Of a stretch of DNA of 28,883 nucleotides, positions 1 through 9,002 are shown piece by piece. Position 1 is the stretch's first letter, and the number at the start of each line of letters is the position of its first letter. Made by a program: the position numbers and the translations under genes. The stretch covers positions 1 through 28,883 of IMG/VR virus record IMGVR_UViG_3300045303_000104; one strand, written 5' to 3'. The notes below the pieces were generated by a model. That model saw only the letters and a program-made list of their open reading frames with translations, was not told the origin of the DNA and did not search any database. The DNA comes from a virus.

Positions 1-1
1 A

Positions 2-475
2 GTCCTTGCATACACTGCGCTTAGCGCAGCTGACGGGTACTTGAAGCGCCCAATCGACAGTCACGGCAAGCTTCGTTTTCTCTACGGCAAGACAGTCGTG
101 GCAGTGCAGGGCGATATTGGCAGCACATTCGCACTTGGCAAGCTTCCGCCCGGCGCGGTGCGGCTGATCTACCCGCTCTCATACGTCGCCAATTCGGCGT
201 GGGGCGCGAGTGCGACGTTGGCCATAGGCCATGCCGCGTATCGGTCCAAACAGGACCAAGCCGCGTTGAATGACGGCATTGAGCCGGCCAGCGTCAACGC
301 GCTCATGGTCGCAACGTCAATGACAGCCGCCGCACGTGCTCAGCTGAATGCGGCCTTGCTGATCAAGTACGACTTCTACAGCTTGGCCGGTGTTGATTTG
401 GTTGCAACGCTTGCCGGCGCAGTCGTGCCAGTCGCCGCAACGCTGGAATGGCTGATCGCGTACTTGTACGAGTAA
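2..475 (+). CDS. Virion-associated hypothetical protein, 5' end cut by window
   Basis: The frame is open from base 2, so the true start lies outside the window and the TTG at 41 is probably internal. About 157 residues are visible. The middle reads as alternating beta strands with the phrases GDIGSTFALGKLPPG and SAWGASATLAIGH, a pattern I associate with small beta-rich proteins near the major capsid gene of podophages. The C-terminus is hydrophobic (VPVAATLEWLIAYLYE). It lies directly before the tail adaptor gene, which fits a head or head-completion component. No enzymatic motif is visible. The structural role is inferred from position and fold impression only. Confidence 0.7.
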   Translation, partial: VLAYTALSAADGYLKRPIDSHGKLRFLYGKTVVAVQGDIGSTFALGKLPPGAVRLIYPLSYVANSAWGASATLAIGHAAYRSKQDQAALNDGIEPASVNALMVATSMTAAARAQLNAALLIKYDFYSLAGVDLVATLAGAVVPVAATLEWLIAYLYE

Positions 476-480
476 GCCGG

Positions 481-502
481 CGCTAGTGATCCTGACCTAG
501 CG
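481..502 (+). other. Small intergenic inverted repeat
   Basis: CGCTAG (481-486) is followed after a 10-base loop by its exact reverse complement CTAGCG (497-502), in the 49-base gap between the first two genes. The stem is short and no U tract follows, so a terminator is unlikely. It may be a weak leader structure or chance. Confidence 0.3.
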
Positions 503-524
503 GTGGTCAACGGGAGCCCCGATC

Positions 525-1115
525 ATGCCTACGATGAAAGAAATTTGTAACAAGGGGTTGGGCAAGATTGGGGCGTCTCGTGTGAACAACTTGGCACCAC
601 CGATCACGGTGCTGGAAGTCAAGTGCGCGGACGAGTATCCGCAATGGAAGGCGGCTGAGCTAAAGAAACGCCGTTGGACCTTCGCGACCACCTTGGTAAA
701 GCTGTCAGCCCTGCTAACTCCTGTGTCAGCCGACACGGATGGGCGCACGTTTCAGTTTGCCAAGCCCGGCGACCTACTACGGGCACTCAGGGCAAAGAAC
801 ATCACATGGGTACAGCGTGGCGAGTTTTTCTACGACTACCAGAACACGATTAGTCTTGAGTACATTCGCAACGTAGCGGACAACGAGATCACGGACCCGT
901 TGTTTATCGACGTGCTGGCGTGCCGCATCGCGTACGAGTGCGCGGAGTCAACAACGCAGTCGCCAGCGAAGCAGCGCAATGCGCTGATCATGTACAAGGA
1001 CGCGTTGGAAGAGGCGGGCAGGAACAACGCGTTTACGCTGGAGCCCCACCAGACGGGTGGTGACGAGGCCGCTTATACATGGGACAACGCCCGGCTCTAT
1101 CCCGGTTGGATGTAA
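525..1115 (+). CDS. Tail adaptor (T7 gp11 / tail tubular protein A-like)
   Basis: This 196-residue protein matches the size and pattern of T7 gp11-type tail adaptors, the ring that joins portal to nozzle. The N-terminal phrase KEICNKGLGKIGASRVNNL, the helical W-K-x-A-E-L-K-K-R-R-W-x-F-A segment and the C-terminal helix with CRIAYECAE followed by a tail ending near PGWM are typical of the family. The start at 525 is supported by GGAG at 513-516. The nozzle gene follows after 3 bases, the conserved order of gp11 and gp12. No oddity is seen in the coding sequence. Confidence 0.88.
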   Translation: MPTMKEICNKGLGKIGASRVNNLAPPITVLEVKCADEYPQWKAAELKKRRWTFATTLVKLSALLTPVSADTDGRTFQFAKPGDLLRALRAKNITWVQRGEFFYDYQNTISLEYIRNVADNEITDPLFIDVLACRIAYECAESTTQSPAKQRNALIMYKDALEEAGRNNAFTLEPHQTGGDEAAYTWDNARLYPGWM

Positions 1116-1118
1116 GGC

Positions 1119-4100
1119 ATGGCCAAGGTATCGCCAGCGCATAACGTCTTTGAAGGCGAATTCTCTCCACTAGCCGAAGGCAGAACCGACATTGAGCGCT
1201 ACGGGCGCGCAATGCGGTATATGTCCAACATGATCCCGTGTCGCACGGGGCCAGCCATCGGCCGGTCAGGCACGTATTACGAAGTGCGCTGTATGGACGT
1301 GACGAAGCCGTCCAAGATACTGCCATTTGAGTACAACGAAGAGGAAACGCTAGGGCTTGAATTCGGGCATTTCAAGCTGCGCTTTCTGTACGAGTACAAT
1401 GGCGTGGCCGCGCATCGCGAAGTGGCTGTCACGGTTATCAGTGCCGTAGCGCCGTTCACGTACACGGCTGTTGGCCATGATGCAGTCATTGGCGAGAGTG
1501 TCGTATTCTCAGGCTTTCCCGGCGCATATAACGTCAATGGCGTAATCGCCACGATCACGAACGTTGCCGGCGACGTGATAACCACGGACTACACAGCCAA
1601 CGTAGGGCCGGGCATTTCCGGCAGCCCTGTTATGGCGGTGGTCTATGAGGTCGTGACGCCTTACCATCGTGACGACGTGAAGAACCTTCGTATCGTACAA
1701 GAGCTAAACCTTTGCCATTTGTTCTGTACCAAGTCGGATGGCAGTGGCGACTATCAGATGTACGAGCTATTGCGCCGAGACACGTTCTACTGGACAATCC
1801 TACCTATGGCTCTGCAAGACGGGCCATTCATGGACATAAACACGACCAACACAAACCTGATCCCGGTAGGGACGGGTATGTGGATACCCAACATGACAGC
1901 CGCGACCGTGCCGACTGGCGCGGCAGCCGCGAGCACCGAAGTTGCCGGGCATGAGGCATGGCGAGCCTTCGATGGCGACATAGATACGTATTGGGAAGCC
2001 AACAACGCGCAAGAGGGTTGGCTAGAGTACGCGTTTGAGACAGGCTTTGCTAACCAATTGCTGGTGTTTACAGGCGCAACGTCAGGCGCTCAGACGATCA
2101 GCACATCTTCGCAACAAGCTGGCTCCGAAGGCTGGCGGGCTTCTGATCGCGACTTCCAAGAGGATTGGCGGTCTAGCGGGGCAGTTCCGCAGGAATGGCG
2201 CATAGACTTTGGATCAGCGCAGACCGTGCGCGAGTATACGATACGCGCCAGCACGATCAAGGAAGAATTTGCGCCACGTACTTGGACGCTGGACGGTTCA
2301 AATACAGGCACAGGTGGGCCATGGACAAACGTTGACTCGCGTACTAACCACTTGTGGAACAGCGGTCAGAAGAAACAATTCACTGTGCAGTCACCGGCAT
2401 CGTTCCGGTACTATCGGATCAATGTGACCGCAGTCAACCGGCAACCTGTCACGACCATCATACCAGCTGTAGGTGTGAAAGGCACGCCCGGCTTTGTGCC
2501 GCGTCACACCGTGACGACAAAGACGCCCAACTTCGCGGGCTTCGCCGAAGTGCAGATGAGCTACGGCAGTGGTCAACCGCGTATCGTAGACGGCTACACG
2601 ATCTATCTTGGCCGTTATAACAAGGGCAAGGACGTAATCGAGCACGCGCCCAAGACGTGGTACTTTGAAGGCTATGACGGCACAGACTGGCAATTACTGG
2701 ACAGCCAGCAAGACGTAACGACGTGGGGCCTGTATCGGTCGGACTACTTCCCGATCTTGAATGACGAGCCCTACAAAAAATATCGCATACGTATAAAGAC
2801 GTGCGTTGCGGCCGGCGACGTTAACCCACGCATTGGCCGGCTGGTCATGTCGTCGCCAGATGCACCACCGATCACGCTGCGCGCCACGAGCAAGGTGGGG
2901 ATCAACAGTAATCAAGGCTTTCTAGCGACTGACGTTGGCCGGCAGATACGCGTGCGTGACGCCGATAACATGTGGCGTTGGGCTTTCATCGCTTCTGTCG
3001 TCTCAGCTGTCAGGGTCACGCTGAACCTGATCAGCAATGACCCGCTTGTACTGGAGAAGCGAGTTTCGCTATGGCGGCTTGGCCTGTGGTCCGACACCAC
3101 CGGATGGCCGATCTGTGGCACCTTGCATGAGGACAGGCTGTTTGTCGGCGGTGCGAGCGGCTTCCCCGACACGTTTGTGGGCTCTGTGATTGGCCGGCAT
3201 AACATATTCCGGCAGATCAGCCCGGTTGACGTGGTGACAGACATTCACGCGATTGTCTCCCGCTGCAACAGCAAGCAAATGTCGCGTATCACGTGGATGA
3301 AATCGGCCGAGGAAGCACTGCGCATCGGCACCGGCAAGGCAGAGTGGATACTGTCGGCACCAGTTGACGAGGCGCTAAGCGCCCGCAACGCCCGAATTCG
3401 ACAGACCACGAAGCGCGGCAGCGACATGCAAGAGCCGGCGATCATAGATAACGATGTAGTATTCGTGCAGAAGAACCAACGCGCTCTCTACGCACTGGCT
3501 TACGCACAAGGCCAGTCAGGCGTGGCAGCATCGTACAAGTCAGCGCTGGTTTCCAAGCTCGGCAGCCATCTAATGTCGCCGCCCGTCGTTCAGGTCGTGT
3601 ACCAGCAAGAGCCGCATGGGCTGATTTGGGGCCGGCGATCTGACGGTTCCATCGTTGCCATGAGCTACAGCAACGATGACGACATATTCGGCGGGCATAG
3701 GCACAATTTTGGCGGCTCTGTGTACGACCTATGTGTCATATACAGCCCCACGGACAGGCAAGATAGCCTATGGGCGGTGGTCAAACGTGTAATTGGTGGC
3801 GTTGATCAGTACTACATTGAGCACCTTTACAGATTTTGGGATTTCGGCCTTACACTGAACGCCAACGCGACGTTCATGGACAGTGCTCTGCGCTACTATG
3901 GAACCACCCCGACCGACAAGGTGTATGGTTTGCGCCATTTGAACGGTCAGTATGTCAGTGTGCTAGCTGATGGGGTGGTTTATGCCAACATGGGGCCAGT
4001 GACCAACGGCATGTTGCAGCTGCAAAACTCAGCGCTCAACATAGTTGTGGGCCTGCCATACGTCATGGAAGGCGAAATCATCGCACCGGAAGCCGGGGCC

Positions 4101-4409
4101 GAAGATGGAACGGCGCAAGGTAAGTCAAAACGTCCGCACAGCGCTGTTCTACGGCTGTGGGAGAGCGCGCGGGGCGAGGTTGGCCGTTGGAACGAAGATC
4201 AGAACGTACTTGAGTGGACGCCTATCGAGTACAACGACCCGCAAACGGCTCTACTCCCGGAAACCACGCTGAAAACGTGTTTGACAAAGGTTATGTCGCT
4301 TCCAGCTGGCTACGGCACGCTTGGGACAGTCAGATTTAGGCAGACAGAGCCGTTGCCGTTCAACGTGGTGGGTGTATATCCACAAACGTACGTCGAAGAC
4401 GACAGATGA
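1119..4409 (+). CDS. Tail nozzle (T7 gp12 / tail tubular protein B-like) with inserted discoidin-like domains
   Basis: At 1096 residues it is about 300 longer than T7 gp12 (794). The N-terminus (SPAHNVFEGEFSPLAEGRTDIERYGRA, MIPCRTGPAIGRSG) and the later segment with LHEDRLFVGGASGFPDTFVGS are family hallmarks. The extra length lies roughly at residues 270-580 and reads as discoidin (F5/8 type C) sequence, a beta-sandwich fold that often binds carbohydrate. Visible pieces are FDGDIDTYW (284-292), GWLEYAF (300-306), QEWRIDFG (358-365), TWTLDGSN (near 389), VDGYTIYLG (490) and TWYFEGYDG (near 514). The order suggests one discoidin domain inserted inside another. The start directly follows the adaptor stop, and the TGA overlaps the next ATG. 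The nozzle role is from family knowledge; glycan binding is inference. Confidence 0.87.
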   Translation: MAKVSPAHNVFEGEFSPLAEGRTDIERYGRAMRYMSNMIPCRTGPAIGRSGTYYEVRCMDVTKPSKILPFEYNEEETLGLEFGHFKLRFLYEYNGVAAHREVAVTVISAVAPFTYTAVGHDAVIGESVVFSGFPGAYNVNGVIATITNVAGDVITTDYTANVGPGISGSPVMAVVYEVVTPYHRDDVKNLRIVQELNLCHLFCTKSDGSGDYQMYELLRRDTFYWTILPMALQDGPFMDINTTNTNLIPVGTGMWIPNMTAATVPTGAAAASTEVAGHEAWRAFDGDIDTYWEANNAQEGWLEYAFETGFANQLLVFTGATSGAQTISTSSQQAGSEGWRASDRDFQEDWRSSGAVPQEWRIDFGSAQTVREYTIRASTIKEEFAPRTWTLDGSNTGTGGPWTNVDSRTNHLWNSGQKKQFTVQSPASFRYYRINVTAVNRQPVTTIIPAVGVKGTPGFVPRHTVTTKTPNFAGFAEVQMSYGSGQPRIVDGYTIYLGRYNKGKDVIEHAPKTWYFEGYDGTDWQLLDSQQDVTTWGLYRSDYFPILNDEPYKKYRIRIKTCVAAGDVNPRIGRLVMSSPDAPPITLRATSKVGINSNQGFLATDVGRQIRVRDADNMWRWAFIASVVSAVRVTLNLISNDPLVLEKRVSLWRLGLWSDTTGWPICGTLHEDRLFVGGASGFPDTFVGSVIGRHNIFRQISPVDVVTDIHAIVSRCNSKQMSRITWMKSAEEALRIGTGKAEWILSAPVDEALSARNARIRQTTKRGSDMQEPAIIDNDVVFVQKNQRALYALAYAQGQSGVAASYKSALVSKLGSHLMSPPVVQVVYQQEPHGLIWGRRSDGSIVAMSYSNDDDIFGGHRHNFGGSVYDLCVIYSPTDRQDSLWAVVKRVIGGVDQYYIEHLYRFWDFGLTLNANATFMDSALRYYGTTPTDKVYGLRHLNGQYVSVLADGVVYANMGPVTNGMLQLQNSALNIVVGLPYVMEGEIIAPEAGAEDGTAQGKSKRPHSAVLRLWESARGEVGRWNEDQNVLEWTPIEYNDPQTALLPETTLKTCLTKVMSLPAGYGTLGTVRFRQTEPLPFNVVGVYPQTYVEDDR

Positions 4410-4831
4410 TCAGGTTCAAACCGTGTGAGGACTGGCATATCGTACTGATTGAAGCACAAGACAGTCAGATTGGTGAGAAAGAGCTTGGTGCGGGAGCGGT
4501 GGGCAATTACGTGGAAAACTCGTTGGCCCTGTCTTGCTGGATTGACGACGCTTGTGTCGGGGCGGCGGGTATCCGCCCGGTTTGGCCGGGCCGCGCGGTG
4601 GCTTGGATGCTCCTAGGGAGGGGCGCGCGCCCGGCCATGCTGGCGATCGCCAGAAAACTCCGCTTCGTCCTCGATACATACCCCGCCAATCGCATAGAGA
4701 TGACCGTACGCGCGAATTTCCTGCCCGGCTGTCGTCTGGCAGCGCTTCTCGGCTTCGGCGAAGAGGCGCGGCTCGCCAGCTTCTACCCGGACGGCTCCGC
4801 CGCGAGGCTCTACGCGCGCTTGAGAGGATAA
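4406..4831 (+). CDS. GNAT-like internal virion protein (T7 gp13-type)
   Basis: At 141 residues it is close to T7 gp13 in size and sits at the same place, after the nozzle and before the core proteins. The layout is that of a GNAT acetyltransferase fold: an N-terminal helical part, the strand pair LSCWIDDACVGAAGIRPVW, then a helix, then RIEMTVRANFLPGCRLAALLGFGEEARLASFY, the last part resembling the usual R-x-A-x-x-L-G-F end of the fold. The canonical acetyl-CoA loop is not clear, so activity is doubtful; the family is thought to act in virion assembly. It overlaps the nozzle stop by ATGA. From about 4560 the base composition jumps to about 69% GC by hand count, unlike its own 5' end. Confidence 0.75.
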   Translation: MIRFKPCEDWHIVLIEAQDSQIGEKELGAGAVGNYVENSLALSCWIDDACVGAAGIRPVWPGRAVAWMLLGRGARPAMLAIARKLRFVLDTYPANRIEMTVRANFLPGCRLAALLGFGEEARLASFYPDGSAARLYARLRG

Positions 4832-4838
4832 CCACCCT

Positions 4839-5288
4839 ATGGGCGCGATGTCAGGTGGGCTGAGCATCATTGGCGGGCTTGTTGGGGCCATGGGGGCCAT
4901 GCAACAGGCTGAGGCAGAGGCCAAAGCACACGAATACAACGCGGCTGTGGCAGAGCGTAATCGCGGCACGATCCATGAGCAAACCTATGCAGCCGTGGAC
5001 GACGCGTTGCGAGCACGTTCACGTGAGATAGACAATATCCGGGGCAAGTTTGCCGCGAATGGCATGACGTACACCGGATCAGCCCTTGACGTGATGAGCG
5101 ACACGATACGCGAAGAGGCACTAGGCATTCAGCGCACACAGTATCGTGGCAGGCTTGCTGAAATCGAGCAGATCGACACGAAGAACCTCGAATTGATGGG
5201 CGCGGACGCCGCGCGCAAGGCCGGGACGATCAGCGCAGTTTCCTCGATCCTCAACGGCTTCGCTGGCGCAGTCAGTGCCGCGAGCTAG
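4839..5288 (+). CDS. Internal core / ejection protein (T7 gp14-type)
   Basis: This 149-residue protein starts with a hydrophobic, glycine-rich helix (SIIGGLVGAMGAMQQAEAEAKAHEYNAAVAERN) and continues as a long alpha-helical region with A-N-G-x-x-x-x-G-S-A-L-D-V, a phrase common to phage virion core proteins that form the first part of the ejected channel. Size, helix content and position before the larger ejection proteins match T7 gp14. GAGAGG at 4822-4827 serves as the ribosome site with rather long spacing. It probably inserts in the outer membrane during DNA entry, which is inferred from the T7 model. Confidence 0.78.
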   Translation: MGAMSGGLSIIGGLVGAMGAMQQAEAEAKAHEYNAAVAERNRGTIHEQTYAAVDDALRARSREIDNIRGKFAANGMTYTGSALDVMSDTIREEALGIQRTQYRGRLAEIEQIDTKNLELMGADAARKAGTISAVSSILNGFAGAVSAAS

Positions 5289-5297
5289 GGTGGTCAA

Positions 5298-8200
5298 ATG
5301 CCTTTTATCCCGACTATACAGACCGAAGTTGACGCACGGGTTGGCGCACCGGGCTCGCACGCGACCGGACAAGAGTTTGGCGCGGAGATTGGCGCGGCTA
5401 CGCAACAGCTAGGCCAAGCGTTCGGGAATTTGGGCTCAGCCTTCGCCAGTAAGGGCAAGGAAGAGGCAGCACGTAAGGACGCACTGACACAGGCCACGTC
5501 ACTTGCAACGTCCAGCTTCACGCCCATCCAAAACAAGATCGAAACAGACTATCCCGACCCGACAGGAGCCGGGCTGCCCGATACGATGAAAGACGCCAAT
5601 CTGAAATGGATTGACGAGCAATATGCAGCCGACATTAAGGGCGGCATGTCGAAGAAAAATGCTGACGCTGTGAAACTGGCACGGTTGCGTCAGGTACCGG
5701 GTAATGTCGATCAGGCAGCCAACCAAGCAACCAAGCTGGCCGGCGAGCACGCCACGCTATCGTCAAAGGACGCATTGGAGAGCCTGAAAAACGACGTGTT
5801 TCTGCATGGTGCGACCACGCCGGATGATTTTCAGAAGAAACTAGAGCTTGGCTACAAGGTCATTGATAACCAGCCCGGTTCGACTGTCACACAGAGGCAG
5901 CAAGCCAAGCTGAATTGGGATAACGACCTAGCTAGCGCACGTTTTGATGCTATGCTCAGGGCAGCCCATACGCCGGCTGACGTGGCAGCCCTAAAGAAAC
6001 AATTGGACGACCCGTATTGGAAAGGTAAGTTTGTAACGGCCGAATTGCAGCGTCAGTCGCTTCAATTAGACCAGAGTGCGCAGCGTTGGGCCGTAATCGG
6101 TACAGACGCCCACATTAACGAGGTACGTGCTGATCCGGCAAACTATGACAAGGCAGTCAAGGCCGGGTTGGACGAGATTATCGCTACGCCCGATCCGGAC
6201 GGGGCTGTACAGGCCACGAAGATAAAGCAATATCGGTCAGACTTGGCGCAAGCGCGTTTTGAGAGTAAAGCTGAGAAGTTGGCGCTTGAGCCAACGCCAG
6301 CCAATCGTGCGGGCTTGGAACAGCTACAGAAGGAATTGAAGGACCCGAAATGGTCGGGCGAAATGACACAGGCTGACTACAAGGCACAGACTGACAGCCT
6401 GATCACGCATATGAACCAGATTGACGCCGCGTTGGAGAGGCAGCATAATAAGCTTGACAGTGAGCACGACAAGCAAGTCACTCAGATGCGGGCTGAGCAC
6501 AACGCGACACTGAGCACGCTAAAAACCATATCGAAAGAGTACATCATACCAAGCGACACGATGAACACGCTTTTTGCACAGCGGGCCGCGCTTGGCGAGC
6601 TTGGTGCTGTGACGCCGGAAGAGGAAGCCAGCTTTAACGAGATTTACTATAACCAGAAGGCTAAGGCTGCTACGGTTGGCGTGACAAGCGCGGCTAAGCT
6701 GGACGAAATCAAACGCGGTATTCTGAACAAGAACGAAACGCGTTTTTCACGCACCAAGGGACTGGGCCGGGCTGGCGCGGGTGGCGGGGGTGGTATCTCG
6801 TACACTGCGCCAAATGGCGTGCGTGTCGAAAGCGGCATCATTGACCAGACTTCGGTCAGGGGTATGCAACCACGTGCGTACGACATTCTTGACGGCATGG
6901 CAGAAGCCGCAGGCGCTAACGGCATCACGCGTTTGGTCATAACGGCTGCCGCTGGCGGCGGGCATAAGTCGCACAGCCAAGGTACCGAATGGGACGTTGT
7001 TGGGTATCGTGCTGACGGTTCCAAGTGGAATGGCGCACAACGCGTTGCTGTAGCACGTGGTGGTTTCAGGCGTGGTGGCGACCGGGCCGGGCTGTACGAA
7101 GGCGGCAACATGAGCCTTCACATGGGTTACTCGGGGCCGGGCAGGCCAGCGGCGATATGGGGCGCGGGTGGGCTGACAGGGGGCGATGCATCACGGGCTT
7201 TCCGTGATCCGGCCAGCGCAGCATTTCTGACAGAGGTTGGCGGCGGGGCAGCTGGCGGGCGTGGTGGCGGCGGTGCGGCAGGGAGGCGTGATGTTGGCGT
7301 AGGTTTCCGTAACGCGTTAATCGGGTTTGAGAGTAGCGGCGACCCGCGCGTTGTAAACCCGATCATGACTACATCCGGTAATGCCAGCGGGCTTTACCAG
7401 ATCACAAGCGAGACATGGAAAGACTTTGGCGGTTTGGCGACCGGCTATAAAACCGCAGGAGAAGCGCCGCCCGACGTACAGAGGCAAATAGCTGACAAGA
7501 TACCGATAGAGCGTTGGGCAGCGGAAACGCTCAACAAGATGCAGAAAGCCGGGTGGACGATACACCCCGGCAAGACGTTGGCAGAGAATGCGGCGCTCAA
7601 TGGCGACACGCCCGGCGGCGCGGGTGGGCCGAATGCTGGCGACATTCCCGCTGCCGGCGTGAGCCAACCATACGGTGGTGTAACGCCAGCGCAAGCCCAA
7701 CAGATCAGCGTGATTGACGACGTAGCGCAGAAGCGCGCGGCGGCCATGAACGCCGACATGATGACGTACTACTCGGGCGCGACCGGGCTCCAGCTATCAA
7801 CGCTATCCTCGAATGGCGACGGGTGGGCTCAGCGTGCCAGCGACTATGCGACCGCAATCGAGAGGACAGGCGCATCAGGCAATGAACGGCAGCCGTTCAC
7901 TGAGCCGGAGCTAGCAGGCTACAAGAACCTCATGGCTGGCACCGACAACGATGCTAAGTTACAGCTGTTCAGCAACATTGCCAAATGGCCAGACAGGCAG
8001 ATGCAAGACGACGCATTTCGCCAGTTGGGCAAGGTTGATCCGTACATGGCTTCTCTTGGCCGACTTGTTGCTGACAACCAACTGGGCCTAGCCCGGTCAG
8101 CCATGGCTGGCAATGCTGCGATTAAAGCATTGCCTTCGGGCGTGAAACCCACTTGGCAGGATGGCAGTGACAAAGCCTACATCGAGACGATGGGCGATGC

Positions 8201-9002
8201 TATTCGTGGTATGGACCCGCGTGTGGCCAGTGAGAAGAAACAACTGTATGACAGCCTCTATGCTGATCAGTATGGCCTTCGGCACGAGTATAATCAGGAA
8301 CAGTACGAGGCAATAGTCGAACGAGTTGAAGGCGGCAAGTTTGACACGGTGAATGGCCTACGTACGTTAGCGCCTAATGGCGTACCGCCCGGCTACATGG
8401 AAAAGGCTCTCCCGAATATCGACTGGAGTGCCGTATCAATCTCGCAGACGCCTATCATGGCGCGTGATCCGTCATTCGATGGCAAAGGTGGGCTTTCGAC
8501 GCCAAGTGAATGGGCATTGAGCAACGCACACCTGATCCGTACAGGCGACGGTGAGTATGCGTTGGCCGACGACAAGGACCAGTTCTTTGTCACGCAGCTG
8601 CCCAATGGCGACGTTGTGCCGTTTGGCGCGACACTGACAGCCAAGGTAATTAACGAGGCAGCCACGAAGACGCTAGAGGCTAAACGGTCGTCCATTGGCG
8701 CACCGAATGCGGTTGAGGGAAGTATCGGCGCTAGCCCGCAAATGACTGACGAGGACAGAGCCGACCGGAACCGTATTCTGAACCAGCCAAACCACCTGAG
8801 AAGCATGTTGCCAGTCCTGCCAGAGAATGCACCACCAGCGACGGGCAGCATGTCCAAAGCGGCAGAGGAACAAGCCAAGTCGAGTGTTGAGACGTACAGA
8901 AGCGTGCTGATACGTAACGGCGTGTCAGAAGCCGAAGCCAGCAAGATGGCAGAGGAATTCATGAGCCAGCTGCGCAATAACTATCTGAGCAAAGGCAAAT
9001 GA
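5298..9002 (+). CDS. Large ejection protein with M15-type peptidase motif and lytic transglycosylase domain
   Basis: The 1234-residue protein has a long charged helical N-terminus (about 1-480), then a glycine-rich linker near 490-500. Residues 555-610 carry HSQGTEWD (559-566) and a downstream SLHMG (H608), the H-x-x-G-x-x-x-D plus H-x-G zinc pattern of M15 D,D/L,D-carboxypeptidase-like folds. After a second glycine-rich linker, residues 670-760 form a lysozyme-like transglycosylase: ESSGDP with the likely catalytic E678, then SGLYQI (697-702). The C-terminal 450 residues are helical. It stands in the place of T7 gp15/gp16 and likely locally opens peptidoglycan during genome entry. GGGTGGTCAA lies right before its ATG. 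The stop overlaps the next start by ATGA. The peptidase is judged from motif alone. Confidence 0.82.
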   Translation: MPFIPTIQTEVDARVGAPGSHATGQEFGAEIGAATQQLGQAFGNLGSAFASKGKEEAARKDALTQATSLATSSFTPIQNKIETDYPDPTGAGLPDTMKDANLKWIDEQYAADIKGGMSKKNADAVKLARLRQVPGNVDQAANQATKLAGEHATLSSKDALESLKNDVFLHGATTPDDFQKKLELGYKVIDNQPGSTVTQRQQAKLNWDNDLASARFDAMLRAAHTPADVAALKKQLDDPYWKGKFVTAELQRQSLQLDQSAQRWAVIGTDAHINEVRADPANYDKAVKAGLDEIIATPDPDGAVQATKIKQYRSDLAQARFESKAEKLALEPTPANRAGLEQLQKELKDPKWSGEMTQADYKAQTDSLITHMNQIDAALERQHNKLDSEHDKQVTQMRAEHNATLSTLKTISKEYIIPSDTMNTLFAQRAALGELGAVTPEEEASFNEIYYNQKAKAATVGVTSAAKLDEIKRGILNKNETRFSRTKGLGRAGAGGGGGISYTAPNGVRVESGIIDQTSVRGMQPRAYDILDGMAEAAGANGITRLVITAAAGGGHKSHSQGTEWDVVGYRADGSKWNGAQRVAVARGGFRRGGDRAGLYEGGNMSLHMGYSGPGRPAAIWGAGGLTGGDASRAFRDPASAAFLTEVGGGAAGGRGGGGAAGRRDVGVGFRNALIGFESSGDPRVVNPIMTTSGNASGLYQITSETWKDFGGLATGYKTAGEAPPDVQRQIADKIPIERWAAETLNKMQKAGWTIHPGKTLAENAALNGDTPGGAGGPNAGDIPAAGVSQPYGGVTPAQAQQISVIDDVAQKRAAAMNADMMTYYSGATGLQLSTLSSNGDGWAQRASDYATAIERTGASGNERQPFTEPELAGYKNLMAGTDNDAKLQLFSNIAKWPDRQMQDDAFRQLGKVDPYMASLGRLVADNQLGLARSAMAGNAAIKALPSGVKPTWQDGSDKAYIETMGDAIRGMDPRVASEKKQLYDSLYADQYGLRHEYNQEQYEAIVERVEGGKFDTVNGLRTLAPNGVPPGYMEKALPNIDWSAVSISQTPIMARDPSFDGKGGLSTPSEWALSNAHLIRTGDGEYALADDKDQFFVTQLPNGDVVPFGATLTAKVINEAATKTLEAKRSSIGAPNAVEGSIGASPQMTDEDRADRNRILNQPNHLRSMLPVLPENAPPATGSMSKAAEEQAKSSVETYRSVLIRNGVSEAEASKMAEEFMSQLRNNYLSKGK

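Noticed and set aside
8393-8977. Minus-strand frame of 194 codons
   Set aside because: It is antisense to the C-terminal region of the large ejection protein, with composition expected of a shadow frame.
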